From assembly GCA_040954595.2 (NCBI GenBank), contig CM082580.2, forward strand, positions 8,432,001 through 8,496,000: DNA of 64,000 nt. The letters run 5' to 3'. The notes beneath the pieces are model-generated. The model had not been told where the DNA came from, searched no databases, and worked only from the letters and a program-made list of their open reading frames with translations. Within the stretch, counting starts at the first letter, position 1, and every line of letters begins with the position of its first letter. Source of the DNA: Balanoglossus misakiensis (Eukaryota > Hemichordata). Position numbers and translations under genes: made by a program. Below, piece by piece: positions 38,951 to 50,000 of this stretch.

Positions 38951-41200
38951 CTTTAATCAGGTATTGTCTTGTGAAGAGCGGTGAAGCGTTAACGAAAATT
39001 CTATTATTGCCGCCGCGATATATTTTTGAAGGATCGAACACCTACTACATATCACGTTTCATTCGTCACTGAATACGACTATCTCAGTAGTGCTATTTTT
39101 ATGTGCGTCACCGTCTCATCCCGGTGTCTGTCAGATCCACTCGATAGTTGACATTTAAAGCTCCAATAGCTGCCATTAAATGGTACCACACTCTTTTATT
39201 TAGCCGCCAATTACAAGAGTGCTTTCTTTATGCGGTGACGTAAGTACAAGAATATCTACAAATTTGAAATTTGTCGTCTGTTGGCTAAGGGTGACGAGAA
39301 GATTAAGATTTAAGTTTTTCATTGATTAAAAAGCTAAATTAGGCAGATATTGTGGGTTCGCCTTACTAAAAACAATCGTTTAATATAGCATTGGAAATGC
39401 CCTATAGCGTCTATACAATCTCATATGGTTTAGAACAGAAAACGGGTGCTATCTTTGATCCTGAGAGAATAAATGGTCAGCCTCCGGTAGAAAGTATTTC
39501 CGCGTTGGATTTTCTGCGATAACCCCACCCTCGAAGACATATATTCTCACCCTGTCTCCGACAATCCGACAGGTGGCAGTTTTGTTAACACATAAAGGGG
39601 GAATTCCGAAGTCACAGTCCCAATAGAATCGGATCATCTGCATAGTGGCGGTCCGGTGCAATCACAGGTGTTTAATGCCTCGAGTTTTGCATATTTGTCA
39701 GGTAATAAAATCTTGCTTCGGTGCAGTAGAGTTTTGTGAAATCCGAGTGTACAAAAATCTATTGGCAGCAGGAAATTAACCCACTCACAGTATATTATAT
39801 TTGGATATTTTTTTAAAAGGGTGATGATGACGTGTCATGCCGGGATTTCTGACTAAACAGTCGCGCTTGACTGACCCAAACACGCCCGGATGTTGATGAC
39901 GTCAATGACGAGATCCCGGCAGTACGTGTGCGTTTTAGTTCTGATTTATCAACGTGGAGTACCGGGTATGCACGCACACATGTACCGGCAGCTGACTTTA
40001 AAACTTGATTTCGGTCAAAATGTAATTGAACGAGGGTGTGGACGAATCTGCTGAGAGAGAGAGTGAAAGAAAAGCAAGGTTGGTAACGAAAAGTGGGTCC
40101 GGCGGACTGAGGGGAAGAGTCCATTTGCAGTTTTTTTCTGCCTTCGGTAAATGACTGTGTTTCACTCAAGCTTAGGCAGACACTCGGAGCAATTAATGTC
40201 CTTACACTTGTTTTCAATCACAGTTGTTGACACGACGAATTCACCGTGAGCTCTCCGGTACCGCCGTGTCCCCCAAAAGAGGCCAGCTCTCGAGCAAGGA
40301 AAAGTGTTTACGCTTATTTCAGCTAATAATGCGTGCCAATGTGCTGTTTGTTCTAGCGAACGCTACTGGTGCTCTCTGTTTTCTTTTCGGGTCTCCGCCA
40401 GCGTCAGAATGTTGACATCGCCGTCATACTCGCGGCCATCTGTGAGCTGAGCTAACCCTAACAACACAACGCAGGTTGTTGCGAATGTTTTTAGACGTAA
40501 ATGTAATGTTTTCTCCCCTTTCGTTCATGCGCAGATTGAACCTGTTTTTGGTGACCGACTGACGGAGTGCTGGGGAGAGGCCGGTAATATCTCGTTGGTG
40601 CAACTCAGTGCAAAGACGTCTCCTGTGTGGTGCTGCTACAGATGAAATAATTCATTGTGCCTCGAGTGTGAAATAAAACCTGTCGAAACAGCGTCGGCGA
40701 GCGAGAGCTACTTAGAGCAGCCGTTTCCATTGTGAGCGGTTGTCATCATTTAGCATTCTTTCATCGTGTTTCAAGGGGAGTAAGCCGAAACGCCAACGTC
40801 GACGTCAGCGCTCTCGGCTATAGCTACTGAAATAGTATCTCCAGTCGTCGGCGAATTTGCTTTCTGAAAATGTGCGGGAACACTGTTGTCATTTACAGGT
40901 GACGGAAGAAACCTCCCCCCGACGAGCGTTGAATTCAGCACGCTGGTGATAGAAACAAAACTTCTCAAAGGTGGATTTTCCATAAAACCGCGGCCGTCGA
41001 TATTTTGTCGACTCGATCGACGTTACCCGGTGCTACCTGCGAGAGACTGGCAGGCATTTACTGTCGTCTGGCATCGGGCTCTCCGTATAGTCTAGCTGGC
41101 TCCACCAACGGCGAACTTCAATATGTGCGGATGACTATATCGTTTCTCATACGTCGTTAACGCTTGTACCAGGAGCGTCCACTCGCGTGACGACCGTCTC

Positions 41201-41218
41201 GTGTATACTAGTATACAC
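41201..41218. promoter_or_regulatory. Perfect 18-base palindrome just upstream of the gene B start codon
   Basis: GTGTATACTAGTATACAC is fully self-complementary and ends 16 bases before the ATG at 41235. It could form a hairpin in a 5' leader or be a dimeric protein-binding site. It contains two TATAC words, but a TATA-box role is unlikely this close to the ATG unless the leader is extremely short. Confidence 0.35.
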
Positions 41219-41234
41219 CCCACAAGTTAACATT

Positions 41235-41714
41235 ATGGCAGGCAACACTATTGGCCGAGAGGGTGCTCTGTTGTCCGCGGACAACGACAATGGCAGTTTG
41301 GAACTGAAGCCTACCAACTCATCACCCTTGGACTCTCTCTACAATTTACTGTTGGAAACGACGCAGCGAACAGCCGCCGCGAATTTCACGGAGAACGCCA
41401 CGCTGGACAATCTCAACTCGACGCAGGCAGCGAACGACACCACTCTGTCGCCCCATCCCATGTTCGTGGAGACCTGGCTCATGCCGGCGGTATTTACTCT
41501 GATTTTCCTGGTCGGCGTCACCGGCAACTTCTTGGTGATCTTCGTCATCTTGAAACACAAACGGATGAGGACGACTACCAACTTTTACATCCTTAGTCTA
41601 GCGATATCTGATTTCTCGTTTCTTCTCTTCTGCGTACCGTTCACTGCAACAGTTAACACAACTCAGTGGTACTACGGTAGTTTCATGTGTAAATTCAGCT
41701 TCTACCTTATCAAC
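41235..41714 (+). CDS. Receptor gene B, coding exon 1: kisspeptin-receptor-like GPCR, N-terminus to early TM3
   Basis: This exon encodes residues 1-160 of a complete 457-residue receptor. The frame is open 48 bases further upstream, but the first ATG is at 41235. The N-terminus (about 1-78) is Ser/Thr/Asn-rich with six N-glycosylation sequons (N19, N28, N50, N54, N61, N67), as expected for an extracellular end without a cleaved signal peptide. TM1 runs about 83-106 with N98 (1.50). TM2 has D126 (2.50). ECL1 has a sequon at N141 and the Q-W-Y-Y-G motif; C152 is the conserved 3.25 cysteine. The exon ends L-I-N with a GTAAGT donor, phase 0. The family role is Gq-coupled reception of amidated RF/kisspeptin-type neuropeptides at the cell surface; the actual ligand here is unknown. 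From the H-P pair before TM1 to the end of TM4 it is about 84% identical to gene A. Confidence 0.92.
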
Positions 41715-44645
41715 GTAAGTATCAAATCACTTATTTATTTTTTAATAAACCAGGTCTTTGCGTACTGTGTGTTTATTACGCGATAGAAAAAAAAACCTCT
41801 TGTGATATCTTATGTTAACAATTTACTTCGAAACCAAAGTCGCTTTCAACCCCTTGTGATCAATTTTCATAACCAGTGATTTAGATCACGTGACCAACGG
41901 ACACATTAGCAGCTACGTACATGGCAGTTGTATTTTTCCACTGCGTTAACGGAAATAAGCTTTCTTTTGGATTGAACCGGAGCATTTAGTTCTTTTCGCT
42001 TTGACGTATACGGCGAAAGAGACGCTTACCACGTCATTACTTGTAAATTGCCAAGATTTCAAAACAAACGTGTCAACTGTTTAACGGCGCTCTTTCTGTA
42101 ACTGATAAAAATCCATGCAGTTGTCTGCGTCTGTCAAACGTTTGTCAACTGAAGTGCGCTGCGTACGTAATCACTAGTCTAAGATCGGAGTTTATCAAAT
42201 TCAGATACATCCCGTTGCTTAATATTCATCTTATCACTCAGCATATGCCCCCCCCCCATTTTTTCAGTGTCAAATGGCGCGCGCATCACTTTTGACCTAT
42301 CGCCGTGTGTGTGTATCACTGTCTTCCGCTTCGTGCTCTGTGGCTTAGCTCCGGATCTAGACAACCACGATTAAATTACACTGCAAAGATAGAAGGGGCT
42401 TTTAATTTCTCGCTTTAAAAAATCGATAGCCCCTTTTGCCCTCTTGACAGCCCGGGAGGGATTTGTAGCCGACCTGGTTGGACCTGGACAATCATGGCGC
42501 AATCGTCGGATTGCACGGCATCCAATGCGCGCTCAAATCACGTCGCAAGTTTAACTAACGGGAAAGCAATTTGAATCTCATACATTCGACCGAGCGTGTC
42601 GATGTGAAATGTCGGTCTGTTTGTCATGAGCCATGTCTATCAAGCTAGCTGAATTTCCAGTGTGTTCCCTATTTAGAGGACATTACGACCAAAACTACAC
42701 GAGAAGAAACGCTATTAGGTTTAGCCGAAAACAAAGCAAACGACACGTTCGTCTGTAATTTGGCACATACCTTATACCGCGCCGACTTAATCACGAGCAG
42801 GAATGCGTGGCAAATATCGAGCTGATTACTTTTAAGATGATGAAACAAATGAAAGTATGTTACCGATGCATAAAAAGATCAAAGGCGTGAGTGGGAATGT
42901 GAAAGGTAGATAGAGAGGGCGAATACTGCGACAGTTTTGGCTCAAATGCTGCGCTTGTATTTGTTTCTAAAAACACAACGCCAACTTCAATTATTTTGAA
43001 GAAAACAAAAGTATGTAAAATTATAATATTATTTGCCATGTATAAATGGAGATGAACTTACGCCGGCAATTTGAATGCAGACATAATTGATGGCTGACCT
43101 ACGCGAATCGAGTTGAAGAATAAAACAGTAGACTACCTGCTACATGTATGAATCACGCTATTTTTTATGTCAACATGCGTTTAAATCCCCTGGAACGATG
43201 AGGCGAAAGGTCGGTAATTTTACCACGCGCAAAATCAAAACACTATAAATATAATATAGGCACACACGACTACTTCGCGCGGGTATACACGGATACCTGC
43301 GACGCGGGAGATGTCAGATTACATTTTGCTAAGCACACGTTAACCGCTCATTCAATTCTCGCAATTTGGAGGGAAATATTAGTTGTGTTTGTACACGAGA
43401 TTGCATTGTGCAATATTATCGACGCCTGCCGACTGCATTATCACCGTAATATTGGTTAACCCCCCTGTCTAACATTCTCCTCATATTCGGTCAATCCGAA
43501 TCCATCAGTTGAACAAGCAATCAGTCGCGAACCAACAAACCACTGAGCCAAACGCACTTATAAAAAAACAATCATAGCTTGTCTTTAGTATTGTACCCCT
43601 TGACTGGATCGAAATCAAAGCGCATGCGCGGTCCTAAAGACAACGGTAAGCTTCAGAGGATACCGTTTGGGGGATATGTCATTGCTTTTTGTTAACCCTA
43701 GCACAATGTCTAATCCTTCGAACGGACACCAAATTCGTAAATCCAAAAATCGTCTGGAGCAGCATCGGTTGTGGTTGTTTAAAGTGTATACTATAAACAG
43801 AAAAAAATGCGCTCGATGAAAGAAAATCATCTGGTATACTTTAATACTAATGTTGTGACGTCATTTGTATGTTTCATGTCCTCTACACCCTTCAATACTT
43901 TTCGTGTCTCCTTCAATTCATCGGCGCCATAATATCACATTGTTCGTTTGCTTCTTGCCTAAAGGAAATAAGGAACTTGCCTTTCTATATATATCTCATA
44001 CAGCAGTCTTACTCATCAATGGGGGAAATTTTATAACGTTTTATTCGCAAATCAGTTGGTACCCACAGGATGTGCGTGGAGACACCGTCCACTCATTTCT
44101 CAATTCGATAAAGACCGTTCACTCCCCGAACACAGATTAGAGCCATTATCGATAAGAACATACTTCCCGGACGTCTTCATTGTTGGAGATGAGAGTTTTA
44201 ACATTGGCTAATTTTTTTGTCTAGTGAGCAATATTTTTGTCTTGTTCATGAATTATATTGTGAAATTCAGCTTTAATGAGAAGGCGTGTGGGCTGCATAG
44301 CGAAACCCAGGCGACATGAGTGGCTAGAGAACCCACTGCCTCTCCTTGAATTCACTGATTAGACAATCTAATTGCACGCAGTACACCTGCTGCAAACCTG
44401 TGCGCGTCTTGAAGAGGTTTGAGATAGCTTGACGAATTAGCATGACGACGCGTACGTATGCGATTCTTTCTATCGTTACGTAACTACACACTGGCTTTTT
44501 CTGGCGCACCTGCAAAATCGCCTAATATGCATACATGGCAGTTAATTATCGCCCTGTTGGATTTCAGACCCAAGCTGCTAATTCGCTCTCTCCATTGTTC
44601 ACACACGCCTGTTGATCCTATGAACGTATTCTTTCGATTCCATAG
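41715..44645 (+). other. Intron 1 of receptor gene B
   Basis: This 2,931-base phase 0 intron starts GTAAGT and ends TTCGATTCCATAG. It holds a short C9 run near 42250, several gene-free AT-rich stretches and a TACATGTA word at 43141. No exon or element was recognised in it. Confidence 0.9.
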
Positions 44646-44781
44646 GTATCGGTGCAGGCCACCTGTATAACTCTGACGGCGATGATGGTCGATCGCTACT
44701 ACGCCATTTCTCACCCACTGAAGTCTCTGCAGAACCGGACACCGACAGTAGCCTTGATGGTCAGTCTCGGCATATGGATCG
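44646..44781 (+). CDS. Receptor gene B, coding exon 2: TM3 to TM4
   Basis: This 136-base exon encodes residues 161-205 plus the first base of codon 206. It has V-S-V-Q-A-T-C in TM3, L-T-A-M-M-V-D-R-Y with the DRY G-protein switch at 176-178, H-P-L-K-S-L in intracellular loop 2, R-T-P-T-V-A at the cytosolic edge of TM4, and W204 (4.50). The acceptor is CCATAG and the donor GTAAGT. The join to exon 3 completes codon 206 as alanine (G + CA). The block is the strongest evidence for the kisspeptin receptor family. A 70-codon frame across this exon (44458-44670) is a shadow in another reading frame. Confidence 0.92.
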
Positions 44782-45400
44782 GTAAGTAATCAACGCACGG
44801 ATCCTCCGGCGGTTTCTCTCTCTCTCGTGGGTTGGCTTCCGAGGCCGCAGCGGATGGCGAGAATAGCTACACTGCGCGGTGGCGCCACATCCGCTTAGCA
44901 GCCTTGGCGAAACATACTAATTCTTCCCCGGTTATATGTTTCTCTAGCGACGGGAGATCTTGTACAATTACGTCTTTCCCGTGCACAATAACGTTTCAAA
45001 CATATTAGCACAGCATTCCCCAGCAATTGTATATACCACTGCGCGGATTCCATCGAGAGTGCCGCCAATTAACGGTAAATCGTTCATTGCACAATGCCGC
45101 CACACGACCAGTCTTTCCTATACGCAATTAGGTGTGCTGCGGTATATACTTCCCGCTTTTTGTGTGCAGATATTTTTTTTCTGTGGCAATAAACTTTCAT
45201 TATTTCCGTACCTTCCAGTGGCTGCCACATTCATAGTCTCACGTAATGTAATTAATTCCCAGAAACGGTTCACAGCGCTGAACTCAACTGCCATTGTCGT
45301 ACAGGGTTGAGTCCATTGAAGTAAATTGTATGGAAAGTTCATTGGTACTGAGAGTACCTTATAACTCATGGTACACCATAATGGGTACACGCAGGGTGAT

Positions 45401-45502
45401 GTGCTATGTGTGTATGTGTGTGTGTGCATAGGTACATGTAGGTAGGTAGGTAGGTATAGGTATCGCATCGCATCGTATTGTGTTGTGTTGTATTGCATCG
45501 CA
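45401..45502. repeat. Compound (TG)n-(GTAG)n-(CATCG)n-(TTGTG)n microsatellite
   Basis: Successive short arrays of TG, GTAG, GCATC and TGTTG units. In gene B intron 2. Confidence 0.9.
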
Positions 45503-47015
45503 TACGCATGTCAATGCCAGCATTTTCGCAAGAAGCTTGAAATGACAATCCTTGTCATCATATTTGTGTCATGAGCCTGTCCACGGCCGGCTGTATTCAA
45601 TTTTCTGCTGATGATCGCCATTACGCATAAAAAGCCAATTGGAAAAGCGAAGAAAGCAAATAGTAAATGCGTTCTCCGTTTCCCTTGTAATGACTCTGCC
45701 TTCCAGCGTCTGAAATATTCGAACCGAGGCTGTATATGGCCAGCCGGTTAATAGCCAGTTTATTCCAGTAATTCGCATCTTTCATGCATGCATGGTCAGC
45801 TGTATTGAGCCCGTGATGTTCTGTACGCATGCGTCATCTCATAAATTCCGAGTTTGCCGATAAAGCATATCAGCAGCTTTGATTCAACAAGTGAGTTTTT
45901 TTCTCAACATCCGAGCTTAGCTATAAATGGACACGACGGAGTAAAGTCGTCCAGACGGCAATCGGGAAATTGCCTTTCTTAAAAGACTGAGTTAGAAATC
46001 ATGATTCATGCATCGAGGTACTCAATCACCCTTCTTTTATTGTGCCACGTGATACACATCCCTTGCGGATTATGTTATGACAGTTGTGTCGTCCCTCCCT
46101 TTTTACTAGATGATTTTCATCATTTGCAACAAATACGTGGCGATTATCAAAAGCTCACTTGTTTTGAAAATGTAAACAGCTCGTGTATAAAACATAAGCA
46201 AGGTGACCGCCTATCACTGAATGTGACTTCTTTCAGCCGAGCCATGCGCAGTTCTAGTAAAAAGAGATTGGTAGATGTTGGTTTTCTAGCAATTCGCAAT
46301 GCAATCCTACGGAATACATAAGAGACAAATTCGACGCTTTTATAGTTCGCGTTCGTCCTTAAGAAACATTATCGTTGCCACTTCACTATACTCCGCATTC
46401 AAGTCACATTCACTTTAACGGGATCCCCCGGCCACGCAGACGTTAACGCAATTAGGAAAATGGCCGTTACATGCTTATTAAATACGCTGCCATTTCTGTC
46501 GCAACACAATCAGTAATGATACGCCACGTTTCAAATTTCGTTATCTTAATTTCAAGCACTTTGCCACGCGCCCCCTGTGTACTAAACGACGGGATAGACT
46601 CGGTCTGTAATGGCGGAAAATGAGGTTACCTTTTTAGCTGTTTACATACCAGTGACAGGTAAATGAGTAGCCGAGGAATTGGAAAGTGATTCTTCTTTTC
46701 GCGGGAAAGACTTAATGGGCTGGTGCAATTTAACGGGCGTTTTTGAAGAAATTTCCACACCTTCAAACAAATTGGCTTATCTCACTTGTTAAAGTAACGC
46801 GTCTTGATGATAACGGTTACTGACCATCAAAAACCTATCACTTTTATAAATGCTGCCATGTCCGCACGCTGTTACTTTTGTTGTTTACGCAAAGTAGCGC
46901 ACTGCATGTTTTTTGTCGAAAACATGAGAATTTAAGTTGTCTCACTGAGTCAGTGTACATTTCTTTATCCCCCCCCCCACTTTGTAATTTCTTGAAAACT
47001 TTCATTCATTCTAAA

Positions 47016-47045
47016 ATGATATATTACACTAGTGTAATATATCAT
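47016..47045. repeat. Perfect 30-base palindrome without spacer
   Basis: ATGATATATTACACT is followed immediately by its exact reverse complement, so all 15 pairs match. The central six bases are an SpeI-like ACTAGT. It is followed directly by a TAGGCCTA word at 47047-47054. It could extrude as a cruciform or fold as an intronic hairpin. It might also be the collapsed remnant of a tiny inverted-repeat element. Confidence 0.9.
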
Positions 47046-50000
47046 GTAGGCCTACCCGTGATAATCCGTAGTGATGACGTCACTCGCATTGACCAAGCTT
47101 TAATATAATTACCTGTTCTCATACATGTATGGGTATCTTGTGTACAGTTTGCTTTGGTAAAAGATAACTCTTAGTCTGGGATGTGAAGTGTTAATTTCAG
47201 CCGGGGAGATAATTTGTCGGATTTTACAGGATATATTACCCTGGTGACACCGAAAGGAAAGAGATAGTCTGAGGGGATGGCCGGAAATGAGGGATTCTAT
47301 TTTAGTTGGCGACTTTCAGGGAATCTTGGATCTCCCAGGTTGCATTCGTTGCAGTAAATGCTGCTCACATCAAATCCCTCGGAGTTCAAATCAGAAAATT
47401 ACCGTCGCTTTGAATTCAGCTCAGCCGGAGATCATTAATTGGCCTCGTGCCGTATAATTCAATGAACACGCTTTTCTCGTACGGGCGCCTCTTTGTGCGC
47501 TATTGAATTTCTGCGGCGTTGCAGCGACACTTCTACACGAGAAAATAAGATCATGGCTTCCCCTCTCACGAGAGCTCCGCGAAGCTATCATTGTCAATTT
47601 GAAAATGATGCACTAGGAATGTGTGAAGACCATTTATACATTTTATTCAAAACATATGGTCCATGACAGCCCATTCCATTAATTGTATTTAGTATCTAAT
47701 ACCGCGGATATTCGCGTTTTTAAAGCAAATAAGCAGACTATCACAAAACAGGCCAGGTAGTAATCAGTGGATTTCATTTACAACCGAAAGTAATCATTAG
47801 CAGGCGAATAAAGTAATTTTAAAAATCCAGTCAAAATTGCACCAAAGTTTCATTTAATTGCAAAGAGGCATTCCACGATCACGACTCAGTGATCATTTTT
47901 CACTGCAGAATGTTAGAGTAGCCCTACCTATCTTCAACAGAATGATACACGCGAGGGTGGTTATACTGATATCCCGAGTGTGTGTGCTTAATCGCTTCGT
48001 ATCATTTTCGTTTCGGATGGCCTCCAAACTGATCGATGTTGATGATGAAATCAATATCGCCGTCTATGCGATCACCGTCATTACTGATAATGGCAGAAAC
48101 ACGTTCGCAGTGTCATTGGTTTCACCGGTAACCATTTGAGCATCATCTCGTAGTTTTCCAATCATGCTTATAGTATTTTAACTAATGAAGTTGCATTTTA
48201 GCGGGCGTGGCTCGCATAATAATGAAGTTATCAAAGGTATTTTTTTTACTGATAATGGATGTCTGTTTAGAACATAGCACCATGGCGGGTGATATCAACC
48301 GACATGATTCCTACTATTAAAACTGAACACCGAGATTCCATACAAGGGTAGACGGAATGGTGTCAGACTCACCGGTCCTGAAATTGGCTATTAACAAAAT
48401 GCATCTGATTTCAATCTCGAAAAGTGGAGGAAATCAATTTTGATTTCATCTAATATCCTGAATGTACCCTTTCACAAGAAAGCGAACATTGACCGATTTT
48501 GCTGCAAAGAATATTGACGCGTGTGTCGTCTGCATCATTCAAGACGCACGTGCTTCGATGCTGTCCTCTTGCGGTGGCTGAACCCTGCTGTACGCCGCCA
48601 TACATGTATTTGATGCACGGACTGGAGGCTGATGCGGTACCCACTGACTTTAACATACTGACAATGATCACTAAGATACAATCGGAGCCGAAAGTTGCCC
48701 TAGTTAATGGCGAAACCGAGACTCTAGTCAGTTCAGCAAGACGTCATCAAACGCAGCCGACAGAGTCATCATCATGCATGAGTGAAAGAACGAATGAAAG
48801 AACGTCGCATTTTAACGCGCACGCGTGACGTCGATGTGCATGCGCAGAAGAGGTCTCTCGCTCGGTACTTTTAGTACGGCATACACTCTGACGACAGGAA
48901 AAAAATGATATTCGGTTAGATCGTTATTTAATTTTCGATAAAAACGGGAGATTTGACACTATGTATAACCATGATCACGGTGTATAGGGACAAGTCTAAC
49001 ATCCGACCTTTGAACAACGAAGCACAGAACGAAAGAAGAGGGAAAATTGTATCTGTCTCGCTATTTACCAGAGATCAAAACAGCTATCACATGACACTTT
49101 CACCCCAATTACCAATCAATAAGCCCAAAGACCTTCTCTAAGTGCTCCTGAACTTGGTTTCGACTGATTCCTTTGTGCCTCTCAGTCTCGCCGCACCTGT
49201 CAACAGATTAAGCAACGGATCGAACTACAACAGTTAATGTACCTTCCGCCAAATCTCCTTGCGACTGAGGATGTAAGACGATCATGCAGTCGATTTGCAA
49301 ATAAATCGATTGTGTAGAATCATAAAGTCTGCACATTGACAAGCCTCCTTCGGTATATGTGAAGTCAAACACTCTAAATTGGCAATAATTTTCCCACCAT
49401 TAGACCGAGTCCTTCACAGACAGAAAAGACACATTTCATGTAACCGCCATCGTTTGGAAACGTTTCAAGATCCATTATCAGCGATGCAGCGGCACGAGGC
49501 TAAAACGTACAGTAAATTTCAGTCGTTGTTGAATTTTCCGATTCGAACGATGTGCAACGGTTATGATGTTAAACATCGTCGCAAAAGTTAAAACAATATT
49601 TAAAAAAAACAAGCAAACATTGCAGGTTTAATAGGTTTTATGTTCCAAAACGGGATATAAAACACCAGGTGTGTCCAGTACGTGGTCGATTTTACCATAT
49701 GATAGGATAAGACACCGTCGCGCCATAAAATCGAACCGTGTTTGTGCAAAAGGGAAATCACAAAGATGAATCAATGATTGACTTCTGTGTGTTATTCTCC
49801 CAAAATGATTGCGTGTCACGAAGGTGAACTATTGATCGACTTTGAAAAAAATAAAATAAAAACAAAGCTCTTATGTCCCATTACGCATGTGTGCACCAGT
49901 ATTCATGGCACAGGAACAGTGTATCGTGGCTTCCGGCGACAGAGTCTGATGATCAACGGAAACTGCGCATGCGGGGATTGGAAACAGTACTTGACTGAGA

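Larger units (their letters stand above)
13106..41234. other. Intergenic interval between the two head-to-head receptor genes
   Basis: About 28.1 kb separate the start codons of gene A (minus) and gene B (plus). The promoters and any non-coding 5' exons of both genes must lie here or overlap it. I cannot place a transcription start from sequence alone. Recognisable contents are microsatellites, a poly-C run, a probable MITE, a tRNA-like SINE remnant, several hairpins, a CpG-dense patch at about 38820-38950 and one orphan candidate exon at 23547-23688. The remaining stretches (13890-14520, 14800-17640, 17900-23540, 23700-27420, 27500-29930, 30080-36580 and 37270-41200) show only short chance ORFs and no domain that I recognise. 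Confidence 0.7.

Noticed and set aside
39813-40217. 134-codon open frame on the minus strand
   Set aside because: Low-complexity Ser/Thr/Arg composition, no motif, not flanked by good splice sites.
46181-46198. 17-base match to the start of the 224-base tandem unit at 4192/4416
   Set aside because: A single AT-rich match of this length can occur by chance between two positions in a window of this size, and the match does not extend.
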